Below, piece after piece: positions 1-10,450 of a DNA stretch of 64,000 bases; position 1 is the stretch's first letter; every line of letters starts with the position of its first letter. The DNA is taken from positions 5,527,194 through 5,591,193 of the forward strand of contig NC_085050.1 of assembly GCF_963662255.1 (NCBI RefSeq), in the 5' to 3' direction. The stretch comes from Cinclus cinclus. Lineage: Eukaryota > Chordata > Aves > Passeriformes > Cinclidae. A program made the position numbers and the translations under genes. The notes below the pieces were generated by a model. That model did no database searches. It saw only the letters and a program-made list of their open reading frames with translations, and was not told where the DNA came from.

Positions 1-1185
1 TGGTGTCGGGACAGAGGAAGGCTCTGGACCCCTCTCAGTCACCAAAGCCCACTCCTCTGCCTGTCCCATTGGGAACACAGGAGACATCAGGACCTCATGC
101 CACATTAAAGGCTTTAGATGCTCTTGGGTCATGCCAACCCATCCCCACACCACTGGGTTAACAGGGTGGCTGAAAAAAACTCTGTAAGCAACTTTGGGAT
201 TTTGAAGAAAAAGGAACATTTTAAAGTAAAAAAAAAAAAAAGAAAAAGAAAAAGACAAGAAACATGCATTATTGAGCTTTTCCACAGTTTTAAAACACGC
301 CTGGGAAAGAGACGGGGGAAGCAGGAGTGCCCTTATCTTCAGAGGGCTGTTTTTCACTCTGCCTCAGAGTATCTGCAGCTTTGCAGGACTGTTTGCTGAA
401 CAGCAAGGATCACAAGTTACCTGTTATCCTTTCCACAAGGACACATCCTCGCTCACACAGACACCCCTCACACCTGCCTGGGACAAACAAGACACAGATC
501 ATTTCCACAGAAGCTGCAAAGCCCAAACAAATCTTTGGCGATGCCAAACCAGTGCTCTGAACCCCACAACTGCCCCTCACTCCTTCCCCTTCCCCACATC
601 TCAAAATTCCTTTGAAAAATATTATTGTCTGAAAACTAACCCCAAATTGGCTCATTCTGTGATGTTTTTGCACATTTTTTGGTCTCTTTTTCTGCCCCTG
701 AGATGTTTACAGTGCTGCATCTGTTAAAAGAAAAACCTGGCAAATCAGTTAAGAGGCACAAAAAAATTATTGCAAAAGGGGTGAAATGTCTGAAAAGTGA
801 GAAAGATATGGAGGGCAGGAGAGGGGCATCCACAGGAGCAGGCAGGGATGCTCTTCCCTGCACATACAGCCCCGAGGACACCCTCAAAACCATCCCTCCA
901 TCCCTCTCCCTGCCAGTGAACCTCCTCCCTAGATGAATGTTTACAGAGAAAAGTCTGCCTCAATAATTTGGCTTGGTCAAAACAATAGCTGGGGAGCCCA
1001 AAAAGGCCTCTGAGGGAATATGGGAGCATCCTGATAAAAATGCTCCTGTCTCTCCTTCATCTGACCCCCCCGGTCTGCGTATCTTCATGATTCTATTAGG
1101 CCCATAAAGAAAATCTGTACTTTGCATGAAAAAAAAATAATGAAATTAAAATAATAACTATGTATTTCTGTCTCTTTTTCCTTAG
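1..1185. other. CD8B upstream/intron 1 sequence, no exon seen
   Basis: I see no coding exon here. CD8B exon 2 opens in phase 1, so a signal-peptide exon must lie upstream; I found no methionine-led hydrophobic stretch with a phase-1 donor in this interval. It is therefore probably intron 1, with exon 1 outside the window. It contains an A-rich tract at about 227-257 and a pyrimidine tract with TTAG acceptor at 1172-1185. Confidence 0.5.
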
Positions 1186-1533
1186 GTTTGTATGCAGCTC
1201 TACTTTTAACCCAAACTCCAGAGCATATTCTAACCCAAACTAACAATAAAACTGAAATCCTCTGTGAGCTGAAGGACCGTACTGGGGTGTACTGGTACCG
1301 CTGGAGCCAGGAGAGGCAACATTTCGAGTTCTTGGTATTTTACAACACACTGGGCAAAACCACCTATGACACAAATGTGAACCAGGACAAGTTTATTGTC
1401 CATGAGGCGAGGTCCCAAAGCTCCTACAGCCTGCACATCAGTCACCTGCACCCTTCAGATAGCGGCACCTACTACTGCTCCACCTCCCAGTCCTCCCAGC
1501 TCCTCCTGGGCAGCGGGACACAGCTCACAGTGG
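1186..1533 (+). CDS. CD8B: CD8B exon 2, Ig V-type domain
   Basis: The acceptor is TTCCTTAG at 1178-1185 and the donor GTAAGC starts at 1534. The exon opens with two bases that complete a split codon and codes about 115 residues spanning both Ig cysteines, the core Trp and a J-like G-x-G-T-Q-L-T-V strand. Confidence 0.9.
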
Positions 1534-4382
1534 GTAAGCAGCACCCTCGGGCTTCCAAAATGTGCCACCAGTCGGCTGTGGTGAGGTCCCTTGGGAAAAG
1601 GGGGGATTGGTTTTGGTAGATTCTTCCCAATTTTGAGTTGCAAGGTTGAGGATCTAGGGTTTTTCTGAAGAGATCCATGAGATCGGATAAAGCAGAAAAC
1701 ACAGAAAATAGCTAAAATTTAGGTCAGCTTCATGCAATAGTCCTTTTGCCACCAGCAGTTGCTCTGCTGTGGTCATGCCTTGAACAAAGCATTGGAGCTG
1801 TGCTAAAAGCACAGCTTTTAGGAGCTTTTAGGAGCTTCTGGGAGCTGTGTCCTAAAGCACAGTGCTTTAGGATTTCCAGGGTAAGACCTGATACTGCTAT
1901 GCCCTGTGTTTTTTATCATTACCTGCTGTACTTTGGATGACAGGCTGGATTTGTCCCCTGCTCAGCTCACAGGTCCTTCCATGCCATAATTCTTCCTCAC
2001 CCTCACTCCAAGTGACAAGAGCAGCATCGAGGCCAGAGAGCCTCACCCCTCGCATCTCTGGCGTGGATCTCATGGCAGCTTGCAAGATCACCCTTCACAA
2101 AAGATACTGAAATGGGATTTATTCCTCAAAGCTCACAACCCACTATCCCTGGGGAGGTCCAAACAGAAATAAAAGTTTTCTGCAGGTGTCATGGGAGGAG
2201 AGAGGCTTTACAGACAAATGGATCAAACAGAAGCTCTTTTCAGCCCATTTTCCTTTTGACCACAGAGCAGTAGTTGATGCAGAAAAACTAATGTATTTGA
2301 AGTGGGATTCAGCCTCTATTTTTGCAGACTTTTAGGGAGACAAATAACTTATTTAACTAAGATACAAATAACTTATTTAACAGAAATGCTGCTACAGCTT
2401 CTTACTCTAAAATAGACCCAGTGTCCCAGTTTTTCGTGGGGTTTTTTTGCAAATATACTCTGTACCTTGAACTGGATGAGAAATCCCTTTTGGATTCTTG
2501 CAGGCTCAGAGAAAAGCTGGCTTAAGATAAAGGAGAATTGTTTTTTAACAGCTGGGGATATATCTCTGTGCAAAGCATGAAAAACAGACTTGAAATGCAG
2601 CTTAATCAAGGACACTAATTAAAAAGTAAACAGCAGCAGGTGCTCAGGGAGGACTCAGGCTTTGCTGGATATTTTCTTTATTTCCTTTTAATTCTTATGA
2701 TAAAACAAAATGTCTTTAAGTTTATTTTCCCCAAGTCTATTATAATGTAAGGAAGAAGTCGTCCATATAAATCCCAGAGCCCTGACGTCTCATCTTCTCA
2801 TGTAAAAGAATGGTAGTTTCTGTAGGAATTTACATCCTGGATAGAAACAGGAAAAAAAAATTAGTTTTCAATCGCCTACAATTTTGAATAAATATAGTTT
2901 GAGCAGTCAGACATGCAGCTATTTAATGGCATTACTGGCATATTTTCCTGGCCAACTTTATTCAGAAATGAATGTGTTCCATTGTAATTCAGATACACCA
3001 TAATATATCCTGCCCTCGTTTTATTAGGAAAAAAAAAAATCAAACGTTGAGTAAAGATTAGAGCAATGTGAATAAGGAAAAGATCCAATGATCCCTTAAA
3101 ACATTCCAGTGCTACTGAAATCTCCTGCTACCCACTATTTCATGCAGTGCTGGTGAAATTGTGCTTGGCAGCAAATGTAACTCAGGAAAGTTTGGGGGTT
3201 TTCCCCACATTAGCCTTCTCCCTTCTTTACCTGGCACATTGTTTTATTAACACTTTTAAAAGCTCTTGGTGACCCCCAAGAGGCTCAGGTCAAGCTCACC
3301 CCTCTGAGTGACACAGCCCTTTGCAAGGGTCACTGGGTGGGACTTGTTCCCAGTGCCACACTTCCCAGCCCCTCTTGCCTGCTCTTGGAGATCTCTGCTG
3401 CACTCAGTGCCACACTGACCATCCTCTTTTTCTCCTTTTCCCCCAGTTGATGCTTTGCCTCTGCCTCCAAAGACCACACAGACACCACTGTCCAAAAAGC
3501 CTGTGTCGTGGATAACCAAAAGCAAAGCTGCCAGCAGGGAAGGTATGGTACTGTCTCAGCTCAGACTGCCTGGAAAAAGGGATTTGCTGAGTTCTTGGAG
3601 TCCTCAGGGCTCAGCTGGAGTTTGTCCTGGGGAGGAGGCCACCTCAATGTCACCCTGCAGGAATGAGTGTCTGGGTCCAGATACACCCACTGCTCTGCAT
3701 AGAGCTGACTTCTGCCTGTAGGAGGGATTCCCTGGCATATCCACAGGTTTAGGCGTCAGGATGTATTTCCGTTTAGGTGACCTCATGACCTCTGAGCTAA
3801 GTTCCCTGCAATGCCTTTTTTACTGTGAGGAGAACTGAGCACCAGAACGGGTTGCCCAGAGAGGTAGAATATTCCTTATCAAAAATACGCAAAAGCCATC
3901 TGGACACAATCCTGTGCCACATGCTTTGGGATGACCCTTGAGCAGGGAGGTTGGACCAGGTGACTCACTGTGGTCTCTTCCAACTTTATCCATTCTGTGA
4001 TTCTTTGATTCTGCAGTGCATCCTTCAAAGGTGACTGCTCTGAGAACCTGGTTTGCTTTTCTCCCTTCCCCACCCCACACTCCATCCCCCAAAGCTGCTG
4101 GGGCAGGGCAGTGCCAGGTGCTGAGTCCTGTCCTCTCTCCAGGTCCCTGCAGTCCCCTGGTCTGGATCCCCCTGGCTGCTGGTGTCCTGCTCCTCCTGCT
4201 GGGCCTGATCCCCATTGCCCACCACCTGTACCGTGAGTATCCTGCCAGCATCCTGAGGGGTGCCAGGCCCTGGCACAGCCCAGGACCAGGGTGGTGAGCT
4301 GGGAGGGGGTCCTGGCACTGATGGACACTGTCTCTTCCCAGGTCTGCGGCAGAGGCTGTGGCTTCGCATCCACAGGCAGTAA
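1186..4382 (+). CDS. CD8B: CD8 beta chain (CD8B), exons 2-5, partial at the 5' end
   Basis: This is the T-cell co-receptor beta chain, a type I membrane protein that pairs with CD8 alpha and binds MHC class I. Exons by splice sites: 1186-1533 (Ig V domain), 3447-3542 (stalk), 4143-4232 (membrane segment), 4342-4382 (tail and TAA). Junction phases are 1-1-1-1 and the frame stays open. The V domain shows the first Cys in EILCELKD, the Trp in VYWYRW, the DSGTYYC motif and a J-like GSGTQLTV end, which separates beta from alpha. NNKT is a possible N-glycosylation site. The stalk is rich in Pro, Thr and Lys. The membrane segment reads VWIPLAAGVLLLLLGLIPIA, followed by a 13-residue basic tail ending RIHRQ with no CxC Lck motif, as expected for beta. 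The signal-peptide exon is missing from the window. The neighbouring CD8A genes and RMND5A support the call. Confidence 0.92.
1534..3446 (+). other. CD8B intron 2
   Basis: The intron is 1.9 kb long. It holds a cluster of short palindromes and direct repeats at 1795-1875 and a 23-bp tandem duplication at 2339-2381 (acaaataacttatttaac repeated). I see no exon or transposon in the rest. Confidence 0.7.
1803..1871. repeat. Paired short palindromes with direct repeats
   Basis: Positions 1803-1810 (CTAAAAGC) pair with 1814-1821 (GCTTTTAG) around a 3-base loop. Positions 1851-1860 (CCTAAAGCAC) pair perfectly with 1862-1871 (GTGCTTTAGG) around one base. Copies of GGAGCTTTTA/GGAGCTTCTG lie between them. 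Function is unknown. Confidence 0.75.
3447..3542 (+). CDS. CD8B: CD8B exon 3, stalk
   Basis: The acceptor is TTTTCCCCCAG and the donor GTATGG. The exon codes a 32-residue Pro/Thr/Lys-rich stalk starting VDALPLPPKTTQTP, suited to O-glycosylation. It has phase 1 at both ends. Confidence 0.85.
3825..4016 (+). mobile_element. CR1 LINE 3' fragment in CD8B intron 3
   Basis: This stretch resembles the 3' end of avian CR1: GGTTGCCCAGAGAGGTAG, GAGCAGGGAGGTTGGACC and a terminal run of the 8-bp ATTCTGTG type (ATTCTGTGATTCTTTGATTCTG). It is 5'-truncated, as CR1 copies usually are, and lies just upstream of CD8B exon 4. Confidence 0.85.
4143..4232 (+). CDS. CD8B: CD8B exon 4, membrane segment
   Basis: The acceptor is CTCTCCAG and the donor GTGAGT. 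It codes 30 residues: a GPCSPL juxtamembrane piece with a cysteine that may form the inter-chain disulphide, then a Leu-rich membrane helix ending AHHLY. Confidence 0.88.
4342..4382 (+). CDS. CD8B: CD8B exon 5, short cytoplasmic tail and stop
   Basis: The acceptor is TCTTCCCAG. The exon codes RLRQRLWLRIHRQ and stops with TAA at 4380-4382. The tail is basic with no cysteine or tyrosine. The stop sits inside the first unit of a 10-bp tandem repeat. Confidence 0.85.
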
Positions 4383-4406
4383 ATCCCAGTAAATCCCAGT
4401 AAATCC
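4377..4406 (+). repeat. Three exact 10-bp units over the CD8B stop codon
   Basis: The unit CAGTAAATCC is repeated exactly three times, at 4377-4386, 4387-4396 and 4397-4406. The first unit contains the last coding codon and the TAA stop. Confidence 0.95.
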
Positions 4407-7400
4407 CACTGCCCCCCCTGCCTCGGATAGGCAAGGAGAGTCCACGGAGCCTCCTCTGCACAAGGCTGAGAACTGCCTGGACATGACCCAGGAAGGACCT
4501 GGCAGGGGACAGATGTGGGCTTGTACCACAAAACAAACTTTTCTTTCCTGCAACAGACCATGACTTCAACATTTTCCCTGACACAACAGCTGAAAAAAGG
4601 ACCAAGCAGCATTCTGAGCATTTCTCAAAGGACACTGAGCAGGGAAAATGCCACCGCTGGCTCTGCACAGGGGAAAGGAGCTGCCGTACCAAAGGGATTC
4701 AGATGGGCTGGAAAGCTGTGAGCTCCTTGGCTGTCCTCTGTGTTCATCTGTAGGACAGCACAAAGGTGCTTTTTTTGCTCCTGTTAATACCAGATGATAA
4801 AAATTTGGTACTGAACACTTTGAAAGCAACCAGCAGGGATGGGGCAGAGGCAACTTGTAAAGACCCTGTGCAGGTTTATTCAATACCAAAAAATGAATAT
4901 ACCACTCAGTTATTTTGTTCTGCAGACTGGTGTCTTTGGCCCTGCTCAGTGAGGGACAAGTTGTGTGGCAAGCAAGGAACCATGGCCTCCAGCCAAGAAA
5001 GAGTTAAAGCAGAACAAAAGCTCCAGGGGTGAGCAGATCTGGGAGGGTGTCTGCTCCCATGGGAGACTGCAAACAGCCAGGAGTGGGAGAGGAAAACCAG
5101 ACAAAGCCATGTACACAAGGCCAAACACTCGGCACAACTTCAAGGTCAGCACACCTCAGAGCAAACCGAGGCCCCCAGGGTCTGGCCCTGATCCCAGCAG
5201 CACAGCATGGCCAGTGGGAACTGTCCTGAGTGATGCCTGGGTGTGCTGAGCCCCAAGTGACACCCCTATTTGCTGACACACCTGTGTCCTGAGCCCTGTG
5301 TGACATCCCTGCATCAGGGATGGTAACAAGGCTCAGCTGCTGGCCAGGGTGCCAAGGCAGAGCTGGGGCTGGACATTTGGCATTCTGCTGAGCACAGGCA
5401 GCGAGCACTCGTTCTCAGATGCACCCGCAGCCCCACATCTGCTCACACACAGGCACCAGCACTGTGTCAGCTACAGTGGGGGCAAGGGGAAGGTGGTCCA
5501 GAGTCCCCAGGGTGGGGCTAACACAGTCGTGGGATGAGTCTGTGGGTGCAAAGCATCACAGTGGCAGAGCAGCATCACCTTGGCCTTCCCCTCCCTCCCC
5601 TCCCAGCCACGGGGTTCTGCTGCTTTCCACTTTAATACTGATTTTTCTGTAGAGCTTGGTCTCAAGCCCAGCTCTTGATGCTTCCCCTAAGAAATGTAGT
5701 GATAAAGCTGGCAGTGGATCATGCTGAACCAGCTTCCCCAGGCTGTGACACTCACCCAAGCTCTCAGGCCACCAGGCTGATGACCATGGGGATGCTGGCA
5801 CGAGACCCCATCCCACCACAAGTGCAGCAGGGAGGGGACTCTGAGCATCACTGACTCCCATGCATACAATTTATCCTCTGTGAGAGCTCACATTAACTAA
5901 AACCATTATTTTCCTACCCAGCAAGCAGTGAGCAGAGTTTTACCCCAGAAGCAGATGGTTTTTATGATATATACATTTTTCAGGGCAGCTGTAAGAAAAC
6001 CCCTTTGACACTTCCCACAGGCAAAGGTTTATTCTTTAAAAAACAGGGGCTTTCCCCGTGCCTGCAGCTGATTTTGAAATCCCAGCTCCCTTTCCAGCAT
6101 TTGACGTGTCCTGACCTTAATGTCCACAACTTGTTCAGCTCTCCCAGCTCCCAGCCAGCACAGGAGATGACCTCCCATGGCCAAGCAGCCAGGGCTGGGG
6201 CTGGGCAGCAAAGACAAGCTGCACAGCCCAATCCTCCTGTCCCCCAGCAAGGGGAGCAGCCTCAGGGATAACCCTGAGGGATAACCCAGTCCTCTCCTCT
6301 TCCTTCTTCTCCACACTCAGGACATCCCCACAGTGTCTGACCTTCACTGAAACCCTTCCCCAGGACAGCACCGTCTTGTCTTGATAGACTTCAGCCACTT
6401 ATCCCAACTCCAGTAACACGAGCACAAAGGATATGGATTTACCTCTTGGCCCCCTGTTCACCCACAGCCAATTCCCCAAAGTCTTCACTTTTCCTTTGTA
6501 TTAAAAAAAAAAAAACATGGACCCAAAAGCCACTCAGACTCTACATCACCTGTGTGCAGTGAAAGCAGGAGAGAATAGCAGCAGCCAAAGATGTTGTCTG
6601 GCCTGTTGAAACACAGGTTTGGGCAGCTTACCAGTAGAAATCATAAAAAAATTATAGTAACTTCTATAATCAACATTAGAGTGGTTTAGACAGCAAAACT
6701 GGGAGAGGTTTTAGCAGCAGGGTTCAAAATTGTGAGAGCTGATGGATAAAAATAGATTCCCATTTCACAGACTTTTTTTTTTTTTTTCCCAGAGCATAAA
6801 TAAGCATGAAACAGAAACACTAATGAAAAGATGCTGAGACAATTATTCCAATTCCCCGGTATTTGCAGCTTCTTTGATGAGAGCACAATCATGATGCCAG
6901 CCAAGGGTCAGGGGTGCCATGTTCTGCTGTGGCATGTTGTTTCCAACTTGAATTTTAATGGGAAAGTGTTTCTGTGTATCTCTGCTAATAGCATGATCCC
7001 TGGATCCATGGGGAGAGAGATAAAGGTAGGTGCCAGCAGTGTCCATCACAGTGTCACTCCTGCCACCATGTCCTGGCACATGAGGGTCCCTAATTTATTC
7101 CTTGATTCCTTCCAATGATGGATCACCCTCTCCTGTCTCCTACTGTCACCATCCTTCCTGCAGCAAGGAACAGCCATACCTAGAAGGAAAAATAATGGGA
7201 TTTTTTTATATATAACCTATATAAACTATTTCTTCTTAAATGTCAAAAGGAGACACCACAAATTTGGAGAAAGACAAAAGGACAGAGAGGGTGTTGCAGA
7301 TATATGGGTTCAAGAATAAAACATCACCTATGTTGTGCTCATCCCCAAAAATCACTAGTCAAGGAATTGTAAAAGAAATCAAACATTATATGTTGCAATA

Positions 7401-9422
7401 GTCTGGTTTATTATTATTATTATTATTATTCCTTTTCTATTTTATAGTATATATATGTATGATATAGACCATGTTATAGAACAGATATATATAGAATATA
7501 TAATATATAAACTATATACAAAGAGTATATAGAATACATATTCTATACTATAAAAATATAATCCAGTTATTCTCTCAATGAACAGGACAGATCTTAAAAG
7601 CATTAAAATATTCAAAGGACATCAATCCAGAGCAGAAACAAAGGTACTTCAGGCATTGCAGTAAATAGTCTTCATGGTTTTGTTACAGTTCTGTAAATGC
7701 ATTTTTAAAAAATTGCCGGTCTTCACAGAATATCTCAGTTGTTAATCTAATATTGGAAGTGCTCAATCTTTCTTTACTCTTTTAAACTGGTCAGTCATTT
7801 TTATGTGGATGGTCTGTGTTTTAATGATACAAAAAAGTAAATCAAATCAGGTGCAGTTGTAAACATTCAACTGAAAGCAAATTATTTATTGACATGAGAG
7901 TAAAGTTATCTCTGAGTTTAAAGCTCCTAATATATAACAAAATAATTTTCCAGTCATAAACTGCTGAGTAAGGCACAGTAACAGAGAAAGGCTGAATAAC
8001 ACCTCTATTAAATTATTCATCTTGAAATCTGTGCAAAAGAAAGAAAGATACAATATCCATGGGTACTGTTTAAATTCCTTCAGATTATCCTCACCCAGAA
8101 CAGCTCTGTGCACTGTAGCTGTTAATTAAATATGTTGTCTTGGCAGGAGAAATTGATTCACAGCAGGATTTCTAAGCATTCAGGTCAGATCTGTTAAATG
8201 AGAATTTCTAAATGTCTTTTTTTGTCACTGTATAAAATCAGATGTGTCCCAGAAACTGCAAGGAAATCCCAAACAAAAGCCCTCTAGGAATAAAAAAAAA
8301 TACCTCCAAGTATCATAAGTACATTTTGCCCCTATTTTTCTGGACTTCAATAAGCCCAAAAGAGAAATGTGTTAAATTTTTGGTTTATATAAACGAGAAA
8401 TTGTTTTTTAAAGTATGTTATTCTATTTATTGTTTAATATAATTTCTGGATATTAAAGTATATATTATTTGCTGAAATAACAAGTACTTGTGTATATCAA
8501 TACACCTACAATGGATGCACTCAGGGTGAGCTCTGCAGCTTCTGTGGGATTATGAACAAATATTTGTTATTCCATCATTCATTTAAGTAGAACAGCTTTG
8601 GATCAAGTAAAAAATAAATTTCTATAAGGTATGTATTTTGCTCCTCTGCTACCCTGCTAAAGGTTAATTTGAGTCCATACACCAGTGGTTCTTTCACAGG
8701 AAGCAAAACTCACCCAAACTTTAAATGTTTGCAAGATGACAGGAGCCTTAATTCCTCCCTTAGGCATTTGTGTTTTTCTACTCAAGTTCAACTTCTCATT
8801 TAGCCTTTAAAATACACATGTGCATGAAAGGACCCTGCATCCCTCTTTTGAGAGAGAGAGCATCATTGTTGCTATTTACACATTTTCATCTAGTTAATAA
8901 GTAAAAAACAGATATTAAACACTCAAAAAAAAGTAAAATTCCAGCTATAACATCAGCTCAGAATCTTTTCTCTGCCAGGTACAACATACCTAAGTGCTGC
9001 TGCAAGAGGGATCTCACACAACAAAATTATTTAGTTGATTTTAACATAAAACCCCCAAACCCCTAAGATGAATCACTCAGCTGGAAGTGCATAAGAAAAG
9101 TAAACTTGTTCAGATGGCAAAGCCCTCTCCATCCTCTCCCAAAGCTCCTTGGTTTGGAGGGAACTCTCAGGCAGCCAGGTTGACACAGGCACCTCTGAGT
9201 CTGTCTCCTGGGCTTTTTTTGGCCCCAGCAATGAGTCAGGGCTACCTTTTGTCTTGCCCTGGACTAAGCCTCTGCATCAGGCAGCAAAAAATTTGATCCT
9301 GGAGAAATCTGGAGAAGTTTTGCAATACTGTTTTTTTCAAGGGCTTGAGCTTTGCTGGGCAAAAGGATCTGGAATTCTCTCTGCAGAGCATTGGGAGCAA
9401 TGGGCACCTCCAAAGAAAAGTC
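4383..9422. other. CD8B 3' region and intergenic DNA
   Basis: The first part must hold the CD8B 3' UTR; I could not place its poly(A) site. No further gene is supported. Open frames here are short and overlapping with no recognisable domain. The region from about 6600 to 9000 is AT-rich, with simple repeats at 7405-7560. Confidence 0.6.
7405..7560. repeat. AT-rich simple sequence with a (TTA)n run
   Basis: A TTATTATTATT microsatellite lies at about 7408-7433, followed by about 120 bp of TATATA-type low-complexity DNA. Confidence 0.85.
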
Positions 9423-9690
9423 AGGACTAGAGGAAACGGTCTGAAGTTGTGCCAGGGGAGTTTTAGATCAGATATCAGGAAAAATTTCTTCACTGTAAGG
9501 GTTGTCAGGCACTGGCACAGGCCATCCAGGGAAGTGGTGGAGTCACCACCCCTGGAGGGGTTTAAAAGACATGTCCATGTGCCACTTGGGGACACGCTTT
9601 AGTGCTGGCCTTGGCAGCGCTGGGTGAAGGGCTGGGCTCAATGATCTTAAAGTTCTCCTCCAACCTAAACAGCTCTGTGACTCTGTGCTG
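9423..9690 (+). mobile_element. CR1 LINE 3' fragment
   Basis: CR1-like text runs in order: AGGACTAGAGGAAACGG, GATATCAGGAAAAATTTCTT, GGTTGTCAGGCACTGGCACA, CTGGAGGGGTTTAAAAGACA, and an end with CTCTGTGACTCTGTG. It is 5'-truncated and plus-oriented; related sequence may extend upstream to about 9300. Confidence 0.88.
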
Positions 9691-10169
9691 AACCCACAGG
9701 CTGGTGCTAACCACCATGGGCACCTGCTTGCCCCATCCCACCCCTTCCTCCACGCTGAGAGCTCAGAGGAGCCAGCCTTACCCTGCCCCAGCTGCAAGCC
9801 ACGCTGGGTTTTCTGCTCCTCTTCTCTGCTGGTGGTTAAAATATCCAGACAGGAGGTCGGGCACCAAAATCTGATGTGCAAACACCCTCTCTCCCCACAG
9901 AGCTCAGCAGGGAGGAGGGCTGTGCTTTAAGAGACCCCTCTGTCCCCAGAGCTGCATGTGGGATCTCACCCACCACACATCCTGCTGCACCCTCCCAGCA
10001 CAAAGAGCTGGGGCTGGGGGGGCTCTGCAGGCAGCGTGAAATGCAGCACAAGACCATCCTGCTGGGCACAAAACCATGCCTGCCTCTGGGGACAGGCACA
10101 GCATTCTCAGATGAGCTGGGTGCACACTGCTCTTCCCCACGGCAGCACCGCAGCTGAGTGCCACCAGAG

Positions 10170-10450
10170 CATAGAACCAGAGAATCATTTAGGTTGGAAA
10201 TGACCTCCAAGATCATCAAGTCCAACCTATGTCCTGATACCTCAATGCCAAAGTGCAATGTCTGCTTGTTTCTTGAGTGCTACCATGATGGTGATTCCAC
10301 CACTGCCTTGGCCAGCCTGTTCCAATTCTTAGCCATTCTTTCAGTGAAGAAATTTTTCCTATTATCCAACTGAATCTCCCTTGGCTCAACCTGAGGTCAT
10401 TTCCTCCATCCTGTCAATATCTGACTGCTCTTCAGGCACACCAGGGATGA
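10170..10450 (-). mobile_element. CR1 LINE 3' fragment, reverse orientation
   Basis: The sequence AACCAGAGAATCATTTAGG followed by TTGGAAATGACCTCCAAGAT is the complement of a CR1 3' end. It continues through a diverged body to about 10450. Confidence 0.87.

Noticed and set aside
3820..4692. 290-codon minus-strand open frame over CD8B exons 4-5
   Set aside because: It is antisense to real CD8B exons and a CR1 fragment, has no recognisable domain, and overlaps other antisense frames.
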